A DNA stretch of 64,000 bases, from the NCBI RefSeq assembly GCF_932526225.1, contig NC_064048.1:13525665-13589664 (forward strand). Direction: 5' to 3'. Position numbers and translations under genes: made by a program. This DNA comes from Nematostella vectensis. Lineage: Eukaryota > Cnidaria > Anthozoa > Actiniaria > Edwardsiidae. Of the stretch, positions 10,396-24,549 are shown piece after piece. The notes below the pieces were generated by a model. It was not told the origin of the DNA and did no database searches. It was given only the letters and a program-made list of their open reading frames with translations. The first letter of the stretch is position 1; every line of letters begins with the position of its first letter.

Positions 10396-12409
10396 TATTC
10401 AAGGTTATCATGCAATTCTGTTGTTTGACTGCATATATATATATATATATTTTTTTTTTTTCTTTTTTTTCATTACTAGTTCTATATGTGTAAGTGGTGA
10501 CCATAGCTATGATTACTATTATTTAGAATCTTTTTTTACCTACTAACAGAAAACAACTTGACTGCAAAACACTTACTGTAGGGCACTCGATATTAGGCAT
10601 TACTTTCATGTGGATGTAAGGTTGAAATGTCAAAACCTTCATTAACCCGTGAACTACGCTTTAGCGTATTACACTTTGTGGTGATCTGATTCTATTGTTC
10701 TTTTTTGTGTTTTACTAACTATTACCGTTTAACTATCACACTTTGTTTCACGGGTTAATGAAAACCACTCTAATTACTTACAGTAGTTCTTTTTTAATAT
10801 TATCATTTACTTGTATAATTTAGATGAGCAATACATATTTCTTTATGGCTTTGTAGAGCTCATCTCGTTCCTCATAAATAACAAACAAAATGAAGTTTGT
10901 TCTTATTTTGGTGCAAAGGAATCTACAGTAGTTTTCTAATCAGATAATTGTTTTTTTTAACACTCACCTGTTATTTCAACAGCTCTTACTTGAGTTTGCT
11001 TGTCTCAGAAATAGACCTTGCTTAATAAGCAAAGACATGTTACAAACTTATTTAATAATAGGTAACAACTGCAATATTGTATGAAGAGAGTGCCCCTCCC
11101 TTTCCCCTGCTATTGTTGACATTATGCTCAATAAACTGTTACCTCTCCCCTCTCCACCAGTTAAGCATTCTATGTATTCTTCCCTGTACAAAATGCGCCC
11201 CTTCAAATAGAACATTAAAGTTCACATACTTGTTTACTTTCTCAAACTCTTTGCTTTGTGTTTTTTGTTAACTTCCTGGGAACAAATTGAATACATATAA
11301 TCAATAAACCTAGCAAGCTTAATTTGCAAACTCACTTTTTTTTATTATTATTTTTGCGCAAAACCTATCAGGATTAAGGGGGTCCAGCACAAAGAAAAAA
11401 AACGAATTAAAAAAAAAAGCCCATTGGCCTGGGATCGAACCCGGTCAGAAGAACAAAACGGAAACCATACATACGGATTACCCAATCGGTATGGCAGCAC
11501 AAGGCTTTTACGGAAGGCTGTAAAGAACCCGAAGGCCCCAAGCACCGATATTTCCGAGCGAATATGCTGTACAACACTCTTGCAAGGTTATCCCAACCCG
11601 CGCATCAATGGGGAGGACAATAACCAGGATCCCAGGCCTGTAATACGGTTACGCCACGCACAGCTCGCCGAGATTGTGGATGACAAAAAATAGAGGTCTA
11701 TTTGGGCGTCTTGGGTCCCTTGGGGACTCGCCATGCGCACGGGCGCATCTCTTTTATTGTGTACATGACATCAAATTAGCGAAGAAAAAAGACGCTGTTT
11801 TGGTATCATGTGAAAAGCCTAAAATAAATAGAAATAAAGACGTAAGGGGGGAGAATATTGACATTTTCATATTAGAATATTGACAAAATCCGCAATTTTG
11901 TCTACGCTGACTAAGTAAAGCTGTATTTTACTTTAAAGGGGCAGCAGCATAGTACTGCGCATGTCTGGAGTCAGTGATTATTGTAGGCTTTTAAGTGTCA
12001 ACAAACAGTTGAACTTTTTAAAAGCTGTTAATACCTTATTAAATAATATGCAATATTATATTGGAAACTATGTTAATTGACAGTTTGTGGTCATTTTTTT
12101 GTTTTGTTTAAAGTCCCCACATGTACCAAAAGCTCATAAGTCAGTATTAGAATTTCACTGAAGTTCATTGTGTCAGAGCTCTAGAGCTATTGCAAATCTC
12201 TTAACCATGACGCTCCCCTTTTAAAGGAAAGTAAAAAAAATCAAAATTGTTGGTGGGGGTCTCTGTTGTGTTTGTTTTCTTTTTAGTTTTGTTCTATTAT
12301 TATTATTATTTTCTTTTTTAGAGGGGGAGGGGAATTCAGCTAAAAATAGCTAAGGGTCAATTCAAGCAACCAGTACAAAAGATGTTTTTTTGCAGTCCTT
12401 TATTCAATA
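10396..12409 (+). repeat. 2-kb unit 6, class A; start of first three-unit order
   Basis: This is a 2,014-bp class A unit with an intact TTAA element. Together with the next two units (B2, B4) it forms a ~6.08-kb triplet that is repeated from 16,474. Confidence 0.88.
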
Positions 12410-14410
12410 TATTCAAGGTTATCATGCAATTCTGTTGTTTGACTGCATATATATATATATATTTTTTCTTTCTTTTCATTACTAGTTCTATATGTGTAAG
12501 TGGTGACCATAGCTATGATTACTATTATTTAGAATAATTTTTTACCTACTAACAGAAAACAACTTGACTGCAAAACACTTACTGTAGGGCACTCGATATT
12601 AGGCATTACTTTCATGTGGATGTAAGGTTGAAATGTCAAAACCTTCATTAAGCCGTGAACTACGCTTTAGCGTATTACACTTTGTGGTGATCTGATTCTA
12701 TTGTTCTTTTTTGTGTTTTACTAACTATTACCGTTTAACTATCACACTTTGTTTCACGGGTTAATGAAAACCACTCTAATTACTTACAGTAGTTCTTTTT
12801 TAATATTATCATTTACTTGTATAATTTAGATGAGCAATACATATTTCTTTATGGCTTTGTAGAGCTCATCTCGTTCCTCATAAATAACAAACAAAATGAA
12901 GTTTGTTCTTATTTTGGTGCAAAGGAATCTACAGTAGTTTTCTAATCAGATAATTGTTTTTCTTTTAACACTCACCTGTTATTTCAACAGCCTTACTTGA
13001 GTTTGCTTGTCTCAGAAATAGACCTTGCTTAATAAACAAAGACATGTTACAAACTTATTTAATAATAGGTAACAACTGCAATATTGTATGAAGAGAGTGT
13101 TCCTCTCTTCCCCCTGCTATTGTTGAAATTATGCTCAATAAACTTTTACCTCTTCCCTCTCCACCAGTTAAGCATTCTATGTATGCTTCCCTGTACAAAA
13201 TGCACCGCTTCAAATAGAACATTAAAGTTCACATACTTGTTTACTTCCTCAAACTCTTTGCTTTGTGTTTTTGTTAACTTCCTAGGAACAAATTGAATAC
13301 ATATAATCAATAAATCCAGCAAGCTTATTTTGCAAACTCACTTTTTTTTTATTTTTGCGCAAAACCAATCAGGATTAGGGGGGTCAAGCACAAAGATAGA
13401 AAACGAATAAAAAAAAGGCCCATTGGCCTGGGATCGAACCCGGTCTGAAGAACAAAACGGAAACCATACATACGGATTACCCAATCGGTATGGCAGCACA
13501 AGGCTTTTACGGAAGGCTGTAAAGAACCCGAAGGCCCCAAGCACCGATATTTCCGAGCGAATATGCTGTACAACACTCTTGCAAGGTTATCCCAACCCGC
13601 GCATTAATGGGGAGGACAATAACCAGGATCCCAGGCCTGTAATACGGTTACGCCACGCACAGCTCGCCGAGATTGTGGATGACAAAAAATAGAGGTCTAT
13701 TTGGGCGTCTTGGGTCCCTTGGGGACTCGCCATGCGCACGGGCGCATCTCTTTTATTGTGTACATGACATCAAATTAGCGAAGAAAAAAGACGCTGTTTT
13801 GGTATCATGTGAAAAGCATAAAATAAATAGAAATAAAGACGTAAGGGGGGAGAATATTGACATCTTCATATTAGAATATTGACAAAATCCGCAATATTGT
13901 CTACGCTGACTAAGTAAAGCTGTATTTTACTTTAAAGGGGCAGCAGCATAGTACTGCGCATGTCTGGAGTCAGTGTTTATTGTAGGCTTTTAAGTGTCAA
14001 CAAACAGTTGAACTTTTTAAAAGCTGTCAATACCTTATTAAATAATATGCAATATTATATTGAAAACTATGTTAATTGACAGTTTGTGGTCATTTTTTTT
14101 GTTTTGTTAAAAGTCTCCCACATGTACCAAAAGCTCATAAGTCAGTATTAGAATTTCACTGAAGTTCATTGTGTCAGGGCTCTAGAGCTATTGCAAATCT
14201 CTTAGACATGACACTCCCCTTTAAAGGAAAGTAAAAAAAAATCAAAATTGTTGGTGGGGGTCTCTGTTGTGTTTTTTTTCTTTTTAGTTTTGTTCTATTA
14301 TTATTATTATTTACTTTTTTAGAGGGGGAGGGGAATTCAGCTAAAAATAGCCAAGGGTCACTTCAAGCAACTAGTACAAAAGATGTTTTTTTGCAGTCCT
14401 TTATTCAATA
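12410..14410 (+). repeat. 2-kb unit 7, class B (subtype B2)
   Basis: This is a 2,001-bp unit. The left terminal inverted repeat of the TTAA element has CCC changed to GCC (near 12,651), so this copy has lost a perfect end. It pairs with the units at 18,481 and 22,548. Confidence 0.88.
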
Positions 14411-16473
14411 TATTCAAGGTTATCATGCAATTCTTTTGTTTGACTGCATATATATATATTTTTTCTTTCTTTTCATTACAAGTTCTATATGTGTAAGTGG
14501 TGACCATAGCTATGATTACTATTATTTAGAATAATTTTTTACCTACTAAAAGAAAACAACTTGACTGCAAAACACTTACTGTAGGGCACTCGATATTAGG
14601 CATTACTTTCATGTGGATGTAAGGTTGAAATGTCAAAACCTTACGCTTTAGCGTATTACACTTTGTGGTGATCTGATTCTATTGTTCTTTTTTGTGTTTT
14701 TTTTCTAACTATTACCGTGAACTACGCTTTAGCGTATTACACTTTGTGGTGATCTGATTCTATTGTTCTTTTTTGTGTTTTACTAACTATTACCGTTTAA
14801 CTATCACACTTTGTTTCACGGGTTAATGAAAACCACTCTAACTACTTACACTAGTTCTTTTTTAATATTATCATTTACTTGTATAATTTAGATGAGCAAT
14901 ACATATTTCTTTATGGCTTTGTAGAGCTCATCTCGTTCCTCATAAATAACAAACAAAATGAAGTTTGTTCTTATTTTGGTGCAAAGGAATCTACAGTAGT
15001 TTTCTAATCAGATAATTGTTTTTCTTTTAACACTCACCTGTTATTTCAACAGCCTTACTTGAGTTTGCTTGTCTCAGAAATAGACCTTGCTTAATAAACA
15101 AAGACATGTTACAAACTTATTTAATAATAGGTAACAACTGCAATATTGTATGAAGAGAATGCCCCTCTCTTCCCCCTGCTATTGTTGAAATTATGCTCAA
15201 TAAACTTTTACCTCTTCCCTCTCCACCAGTTAAGCATTCTATTTATGCTTCCCTGTAAAAAATGCACCCCTTCAAATAGAACATTAAAGTTCACATACTT
15301 GTTTACTTCCTCAAACTCTTTGCTTTGTGTTTTTTGTTAACTTCCTAGGAACAAATTGAATACATATAATCAATAAATCCAGCAAGCTTATTTTGCAAAC
15401 TCACTTTTTTTTATTTTTGCGCAAAACCAATCAGGATTAGGGGGGTCAAGCACAAAGAAAGAAAACGAATTTAAAAAAAAGCCCATTGGCCTGGGATCGA
15501 ACCCGGTCAGAAGAACAAAACGGAAACCATACATACGGATTACCCAATCGGTATGGCAGCACAAGGCTTTTACGGAAGGCTGTAAAGAACCCGAAGGCCC
15601 CAAGCACCGATATTTCCGAGCGAATATGCTGTACAACACTCTTGCAAGGTTATCCCAACCCGCGCATTAATGGGGAGGACAATAACCAGGATCCCAGGCC
15701 TTTAATACGGTTACGCAACGCACAGCTCGCCGAGATTGTGGATGACAAAAAATAGAGGTCTATTTGGGCGTCTTGGGTCCCTTGGGGACTCGCCATGCGC
15801 ACGGGCGCATCTCTTTTATTGTGTACATGACATCAAATTAGCGAAGAAAAAAGACGCTGTTTTGGTATCATGTGAAAAGCATAAAATAAATAGAAATAAA
15901 GACGTAAGGGGGGAGAATATTGACATATTCATATTAGAATATTGACAAAATCCGCAATATTGTCTACGCTGACTAAGTAAAGCTGTATTTTACTTTAAAG
16001 GGGCGGCAGCATAGTACTGCGCATGTCTGGAGTCAGTGTTTATTGTAGGCTTTTAAGTGTCTACAAACAGTTGAACTTTTTAAAAGCTGTCAATACCTTA
16101 TTAAATAATATGCAATATTATATTGAAAACTATGTTAATGGACAGTTTGTGGTCATTTTTTTTTGTTTTGTTTAAAGTCCCCACATGTACCAAAAGCTCA
16201 TAAGTCAGTATTAGAATTTCACTGAAGTTCATTGTGTCAGAGCTCTAGAGCTATTGCAAATCTCTTAACCGTGACGCTCCCCTTTTAAAGGAAAGTAAAA
16301 AAAATCAAAATTGTTGGTGGGGATCTCTGTTGTGTTTGTTTTCTTTTTAGTTTTGTTCTATTATTATTATTATTTTCTTTTTTAGAGGGGGAGGGGAATT
16401 CAGCTAAAAATAGCCAAGGGTCAATTCAAGCAACTAGTACAAAAGATGTTTTTTTGCAGTCCTTTATTCAATA
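14411..16473 (+). repeat. 2-kb unit 8, class B (subtype B4)
   Basis: This is a 2,063-bp unit with the duplicated TTAA element. The subtype B4 markers are GAAGAGAATGCCCC instead of GAAGAGAGTG, TCTATTTATGC instead of TCTATGTATGC, and CTGTAAAAAATGC instead of CTGTACAAAATGC. The same combination recurs at 20,482 and 24,550. Confidence 0.88.
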
Positions 16474-18480
16474 TATTCAAGGTTATCATGCAATTCTGTT
16501 GTTTGACTGCATATATATATATATATTTTTTCTTTCTTTTCATTACTAGTTCTATATGTGTAAGTGGTGACCATAGCTATGATTACTATTATTTAGAATA
16601 TTTTTTTACCTACTAACAGAAAACAACTTGACTGCAAAACACTTACTGTAGGGCACTCGATATTAGGCATTACTTTCATGTGGATGTAAGGTTGAAATGT
16701 CAAAACCTTCATTAACCCGTGAACTACGCTTTAGCGTATTACACTTTGTGGTGATCTGATTCTATTGTTCTTTTTTGTGTTTTACTAACTATTACCGTTT
16801 AACTATCACACTTTGTTTCACGGGTTAATGAAAACCACTCTAATTACTTACAGTAGTTCTTTTTTAATATTATCATTTACTTGTATAATTTAGATGAGCA
16901 ATACATATTTCTTTATGGCTTTGTAGAGCTCATCTCGTTCCTCATAAATAACAAACAAAATGAAGTTTGTTCTTATTTTGGTGCAAAGGAATCTACAGTA
17001 GTTTTCTAATCAGATAATTGTTTTTTTTAACACTCACCTGTTATTTCAACAGCTCTTACTTGAGTTTGCTTGTCTCAGAAATAGACCTTGCTTAATAAAC
17101 AAAGACATGTTACAAACTTATTTAATAATAGGTAACAACTGCAATATTGTATGAAGAGAGTGCCCCTCCCTTTCCCCTGCTATTGTTGACATTATGCTCA
17201 ATAAACTGTTACCTCTCCCCTCTCCACCAGTTAAGCATTCTATGTATTCTTCCCTGTACAAAATGCGCCCCTTCAAATAGAACATTAAAGTTCACATACT
17301 TGTTTACTTTCTCAAACTCTTTGCTTTGTGTTTTTTGTTAACTTCCTGGGAACAAATTGAATATATATAATCAATAAACCTAGCAAGCTTATTTTGCAAA
17401 CTCACTTTTTTTTATTATTATTTTTGCGCAAAACCTATCAGGATTAAGGGGGTCCAGCACAAAGAAAAAAAACGAATTAAAAAAAAAAAGCCAATTGGCC
17501 TGGGATCGAACCCGGTCAGAAGAACAAAACGGAAACCATACATACGGATTACCCAATCGGTATGGCAGCACAAGGCTTTTACGGAAGGCTGTAAAGAACC
17601 CGAAGGCCCCAAGCACCGATATTTCCGAGCGAATATGCTGTACAACACTCTTGCAAGGTTATCCCAACCCGCGCATTAATGGGGAGGACAATAACCAGGA
17701 TCCCAGGCCTGTAATACGGTTACGCCACGCACAGCTCGCCGAGATTGTGGATGACAAAAAATAGAGGTCTATTTGGGCGTCTTGGGTCCCTTGGGGACTC
17801 GCCATGCGCACGGGCGCATCTCTTTTATTGTGTACATGACATCAAATTAGCGAAGAAAAAAGACGCTGTTTTGGTATCATGTGAAAAGCCTAAAATAAAT
17901 AGAAATAAAGACGTAAGGGGGGAGAATATTGACATCTTCATATTAGAATATTGACAAAATCCGCAATTTTGTCTACGCTGACTAAGTAAAGCTGTATTTT
18001 ACTTTAAAGGGGCAGCAGCATAGTACTGCGCATGTCTGGAGTCAGTGATTATTGTAGGCTTTTAAGTGTCAACAAACAGTTGAACTTTTTAAAAGCTGTT
18101 AATACCTTATTAAATAATATGCAATATTATATTGGAAACTATGTTAATTGACAGTTTGTGGTCATTTTTTTGTTTTGTTTAAAGTCCCCACATGTACCAA
18201 AAGCTCATAAGTCAGTATTAGAATTTCACTGAAGTTCATTGTGTCAGAGCTCTAGAGCTATTGCAAATCTCTTAACCATGACACTCCCCTTTTAAAGGAA
18301 AGTAAAAAAAATCAAAATTGTTGGTGGGGGTCTCTGTTGTGTTTGTTTTCTTTTTAGTTTTGTTCTATTATTATTATTATTTTCTTTTTTAGAGGGGGAG
18401 GGGAATTCAGCTAAAAATAGCCAAGGGTCAATTCAAGCAACTAGTACAAAAGATGTTTTTTTGCAGTCCTTTATTCAATA
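16474..18480 (+). repeat. 2-kb unit 9, class A; start of second three-unit order
   Basis: This is a 2,007-bp class A unit, equivalent to the unit at 10,396. The offset between the two CT-rich segments is 6,070 bp. Confidence 0.88.
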
Positions 18481-20481
18481 TATTCAAGGTTATCATGCAA
18501 TTCTGTTGTTTGACTGCATATATATATATATTTTTTCTTTCTTTTCATTACTAGTTCTATATGTGTAAGTGGTGACCATAGCTATGATTACTATTATTTA
18601 GAATAATTTTTTACCTACTAACAGAAAACAACTTGACTGCAAAACACTTACTGTAGGGCACTCGATATTAGGCATTACTTTCATGTGGATGTAAGGTTGA
18701 AATGTCAAAACCTTCATTAACCCGTGAACTACGCTTTAGCGTATTACACTTTGTGGTGATCTGATTCTATTGTTCTTTTTTGTGTTTTACTAACTATTAC
18801 CGTTTAACTATCACACTTTGTTTCACGGGTTAATGAAAACCACTCTAATTACTTACAGTAGTTCTTTTTTAATATTATCATTTACTTGTATAATTTAGAT
18901 GAGCAATACATATTTCTTTATGGCTTTGTAGAGCTCATCTCGTTCCTCATAAATAACAAACAAAATGAAGTTTGTTCTTATTTTGGTGCAAAGGAATCTA
19001 CAGTAGTTTTCTAATCAGATAATTGTTTTTCTTTTAACACTCACCTGTTATTTCAACAGCCTTACTTGAGTTTGCTTGTCTCAGAAATAGACCTTGCTTA
19101 ATAAACAAAGACATGTTACAAACTTATTTAATAATAGGTAACAACTGCAATATTGTATGAAGAGAGTGTTCCTCTCTTCCCCCTGCTATTGTTGAAATTA
19201 TGCTCAATAAACTTTTACCTCTTCCCTCTCCACCAGTTAAGCATTCTATGTATGCTTCCCTGTACAAAATGCACCGCTTCAAATAGAACATTAAAGTTCA
19301 CATACTTGTTTACTTCCTCAAACTCTTTGCTTTGTGTTTTTGTTAACTTCCTAGGAACAAATTGAATACATATAATCAATAAATCCAGCAAGCTTATTTT
19401 GCAAACTCACTTTTTTTTTATTTTTGCGCAAAACCAATCAGGATTAGGGGGGTCAAGCACAAAGATAGAAAACGAATAAAAAAAAGGCCCATTGGCCTGG
19501 GATCGAACCCGGTCTGAAGAACAAAACGGAAACCATACATACGGATTATCCAATCGGTATGGCAGCACAAGGCTTTTACGGAAGGCTGTAAAGAACCCGA
19601 AGGCCCCAAGCACCGATATTTCCGAGCGAATATGCTGTACAACACTCTTGCAAGGTTATCCCAACCCGCGCATTAATGGGGAGGACAATAACCAGGATCC
19701 CAGGCCTGTAATACGGTTACGCCACGCACAGCTCGCCGAGATTGTGGATGACAAAAAATAGAGGTCTATTTGGGCGTCTTGGGTCCCTTGGGGACTCGCC
19801 ATGCGCACGGGCGCATCTCTTTTATTGTGTACATGACATCAAATTAGCGAAGAAAAAAGACGCTGTTTTGGTATCATGTGAAAAGCATAAAATAAATAGA
19901 AATAAAGACGTAAGGGGGGAGAATATTGACATCTTCATATTAGAATATTGACAAAATCCGCAATTTTGTCTACGCTGACTAAGTAAAGCTGTATTTTACT
20001 TTAAAGGGGCAGCAGCATAGTACTGCGCATGTCTGGAGTCAGTGTTTATTGTAGGCTTTTAAGTGTCAACAAACAGTTGAACTTTTTAAAAGCTGTCAAT
20101 ACCTTATTAAATAATATGCAATATTATATTGAAAACTATGTTAATTGACAGTTTGTGGTCATTTTTTTTGTTTTGTTTAAAGTCTCCCACATGTACCAAA
20201 AGCTCATAAGTCAGTATTAGAATTTCACTGAAGTTCATTGTGTCAGGGCTCTAGAGCTATTGCAAATCTCTTAGACATGACACTCCCCTTTAAAGGAAAG
20301 TAAAAAAAAAATCAAAATTGTTGGTGGGGGTCTCTGTTGTGTTTTTTTTTCTTTTTAGTTTTGTTCTATTATTATTATTATTTACTTTTTTAGAGGGGGA
20401 GGGGAATTCAGCTAAAAATAGCCAAGGGTCACTTCAAGCAACTAGTACAAAAGATGTTTTTTTGCAGTCCTTTATTCAATA
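18481..20481 (+). repeat. 2-kb unit 10, class B (subtype B2)
   Basis: This is a 2,001-bp unit that matches the unit at 12,410 at a 6,069-bp offset. It differs by having an intact left end of the TTAA element, and by GATTATCCAATCGG instead of GATTACCCAATCGG in the tRNA-like relic. Confidence 0.88.
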
Positions 20482-22547
20482 TATTCAAGGTTATCATGCA
20501 ATTCTTTTGTTTGACTGCATATATATATATTTTTTCTTTCTTTTCATTACAAGTTCTATATGTGTAAGTGGTGACCATAGCTATGATTACTATTATTTAG
20601 AATAATTTTTTACCTACTAAAAGAAAACAACTTGACTGCAAAACACTTACTGTAGGGCACTCGATATTAGGCATTACTTTCATGTGGATGTAAGGTTGAA
20701 ATGTCAAAACCTTACGCTTTAGCGTATTACACTTTGTGGTGATCTGATTCTATTGTTCTTTTTTGTGTTTTTTTTTTCTAACTATTACCGTGAACTACGC
20801 TTTAGCGTATTACACTTTGTGGTGATCTGATTCTATTGTTCTTTTTTGTGTTTTACTAACTATTACCGTTTAACTATCACACTTTGTTTCACGGGTTAAT
20901 GAAAACCACTCTAACTACTTACAGTAGTTCTTTTTTAATATTATCATTTACTTGTATAATTTAGATGAGCAATACATATTTCTTTATGGCTTTGTAGAGC
21001 TCATCTCGTTCCTCATAAATAACAAACAAAATGAAGTTTGTTCTTATTTTGGTGCAAAGGAATCTACAGTAGTTTTCTAATCAGATAATTGTTTTTCTTT
21101 TAACACTCACCTGTTATTTCAACAGCCTTACTTGAGTTTGCTTGTCTCAGAAATAGACCTTGCTTAATAAACAAAGACATGTTACAAACTTATTTAATAA
21201 TAGGTAACAACTGCAATATTGTATGAAGAGAATGCCCCTCTCTTCCCCCTGCTATTGTTGAAATTATGCTCAATAAACTTTTACCTCTTCCCTCTCCACC
21301 AGTTAAGCATTCTATTTATGCTTCCCTGTAAAAAATGCACCCCTTCAAATAGAACATTAAAGTTCACATACTTGTTTACTTCCTCAAACTCTTTGCTTTG
21401 TGTTTTTTGTTAACTTCCTAGGAACAAATTGAATACATATAATCAATAAATCCAGCAAGCTTATTTTGCAAACTCACTTTTTTTTATTTTTGCGCAAAAC
21501 CAATCAGGATTAGGGGGGTCAAGCACAAAGAAAGAAAACGAATTTAAAAAAAAGCCCATTGGCCTGGGATCGAACCCGGTCTGAAGAACAAAACGGAAAC
21601 CATACATACGGATTACCCAATCGGTATGGCAGCACAAGGCTTTTACGGAAGGCTGTAAAGAACCCGAAGGCCCCAAGCACCGATATTTCCGAGCGAATAT
21701 GCTGTACAACACTCTTGCAAGGTTATCCCAACCCGCGCATTAATGGGGAGGACAATAACCAGGATCCCAGGCCTTTAATACGGTTACGCAACGCACAGCT
21801 CGCCGAGATTGTGGATGACAAAAAATAGAGGTCAATTTGGGCGTCTTGGGTCCCTTGGGGACTCGCCATGCGCACGGGCGCATCTCTTTTATTGTGTACA
21901 TGACATCAAATTAGCGAAGAAAAAAGACGCTGTTTTGGTATCATGTGAAAAGCATAAAATAAATAGAAATAAAGACGTAAGGGGGGAGAATATTGACATA
22001 TTCATATTAGAATATTGACAAAATCCGCAATATTGTCTACGCTGACTAAGTAAAGCTGTATTTTACTTTAAAGGGGCGGCAGCATAGTACTGCGCATGTC
22101 TGGAGTCAGTGTTTATTGTAGGCTTTTAAGTGTCTACAAACAGTTGAACTTTTTAAAAGCTGTCAATACCTTATTAAATAATATGCAATATTATATTGAA
22201 AACTATGTTAATGGACAGTTTGTGGTCATTTTTTTTTTGTTTTGTTTAAAGTCCCCACATGTACCAAAAGCTCATAAGTCAGTATTAGAATTTCACTGAA
22301 GTTCATTGTGTCAGAGCTCTAGAGCTATTGCAAATCTCTTAACCATGACGCTCCCCTTTTAAAGGAAAGTAAAAAAAATCAAAATTGTTGGTGGGGATCT
22401 CTGTTGTGTTTGTTTTCTTTTTAGTTTTGTTCTATTATTATTATTATTTTCTTTTTTAGAGGGGGAGGGGAATTCAGCTAAAAATAGCCAAGGGTCAATT
22501 CAAGCAACTAGTACAAAAGATGTTTTTTTGCAGTCCTTTATTCAATA
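20482..22547 (+). repeat. 2-kb unit 11, class B (subtype B4)
   Basis: This is a 2,066-bp unit with the duplicated TTAA element, which has a slightly longer T-run between its two halves. It matches the unit at 14,411 at a 6,073-bp offset and ends the second triplet. Confidence 0.88.
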
Positions 22548-24549
22548 TATTCAAGGTTATCATGCAATTATGTTGTTTGACTGCATATATATATATATTT
22601 TTTTTCTTTCTTTTCATTACTAGTTCTATATGTGTAAGTGGTGACCATAGCTATGATTACTATTATTTAGAATATTTTTTTACCTACTAACAGAAAACAA
22701 CTTGACTGCAAAACACTTACTGTAGGGCACTCGATATTAGGCATTACTTTCATGTGGATGTAAGGTTGAAATGTCAAAACCTTCATTAACCCGTGAACTA
22801 CGCTTTAGCGTATTACACTTTGTGGTGATCTGATTCTATTGTTCTTTTTTGTGTTTTACTAACTATTACCGTTTAACTATCACACTTTGTTTCACGGGTT
22901 AATAAAAACCACTCTAATTACTTACAGTAGTTCTTTTTTAATATTATCATTTACTTGTATAATTTAGATGAGCAATACATATTTCTTTATGGCTTTGTAG
23001 AGCTCATCTCGTTCCTCATAAATAACAAACAAAATGAAGTTTGTTCTTATTTTGGTGCAAAGGAATCTACAGTAGTTTTCTAATCAGATAATTGTTTTTC
23101 TTTTAACACTCACCTGTTATTTCAACAGCCTTACTTGAGCTTGCTTGTCTCAGAAATAGACCTTGCTTAATAAACAAAGACATGTTACAAACTTATTTAA
23201 TAATAGGTAACAACTGCAATATTGTATGAAGAGAGTGTTTCTCTCTTCCCCCTGCTATTGTTGAAATTATGCTCAATAAACTTTTACCTCTTCCCTCTCC
23301 ACCAGTTAAGCATTCTATGTATGCTTCCCTGTACAAAATGCACCGCTTCAAATAGAACATTAAAGTTCACATACTTGTTTACTTCCTCAAACTCTTTGCT
23401 TTGTGTTTTTGTTAACTTCCTAGGAACAAATTGAATACATATAATCAATAAATCCAGCAAGCTTATTTTGCAAACTCACTTTTTTTTTATTTTTGCGCAA
23501 AACCAATCAGGATTAGGGGGGTCAAGCACAAAGATAGAAAACGAATAAAAAAAAGGCCCATTGGCCTGGGATCGAACCCGGTCTGAAGAACAAAACGGAA
23601 ACCATACATACGGATTACCCAATCGGTATGGCAGCACAAGGCTTTTACGGAAGGCTGTAAAGAACCCGAAGGCCCCAAGCACCGATATTTCCGAGCGAAT
23701 ATGCTGTACAACACTCTTGCAAGGTTATCCCAACCCGCGCATTAATGGGGAGGACAATAACCAGGATCCCAGGCCTGTAATACGGTTACGCCACGCACAG
23801 CTCGCCGAGATTGTGGATGACAAAAAATAGAGGTCTATTTGGGCGTCTTGGGTCCCTTGGGGACTCGCCATGCGCACGGGCGCATCTCTTTTATTGTGTA
23901 CATGACATCAAATTATCGAAGAAACAAGACGCTGTTTTGGTATCATGTGAAAAGCATAAAATAAATAGAAATAAAGACGTAAGGGGGGAGAATATTGACA
24001 TCTTCATATTAGAATATTGACAAAATCCGCAATTTTGTCTACGCTGACTAAGTAAAGCTGTATTTTACTTTAAAGGGGCAGCAGCATAGTACTGCGCATG
24101 TCTGGAGTCAGTGTTTATTGTGGGCTTTTAAGTGTCAACAAACAGTTGAACTTTTTAAAAGCTGTCAATACCTTATTAAATAATATGCAATATTATATTG
24201 AAAACTATGTTAATTGACAGTTTGTGGTCATTTTTTTTGTTTTGTTTAAAGTCTCCCACATGTACCAAAAGCTCATAAGTCAGTATTAGAATTTCACTGA
24301 AGTTCATTGTGTCAGGGCTCTAGAGCTATTGCAAATCTCTTAGACATGACACTCCCCTTTAAAGGAAAGTAAAAAAAAATCAAAATTGTTGTTGGGTTTC
24401 TCTGTTGTGTTTTTTTTTCTTTTTAGTTTTGTTCTATTATTATTATTATTTACTTTTTTAGAGGGGGAGGGGAATTCAGCTAAAAATAGCCAAGGGTCAC
24501 TTCAAGCAACTAGTACAAAAGATGTTTTTTTGCAGTCCTTTATTCAATA
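22548..24549 (+). repeat. 2-kb unit 12, class B (subtype B2)
   Basis: This is a 2,002-bp B2 unit that directly follows a B4 unit, so the class A member of the third triplet is missing. Private changes include TTATCGAAGAAACAAG near 23,914. Confidence 0.87.
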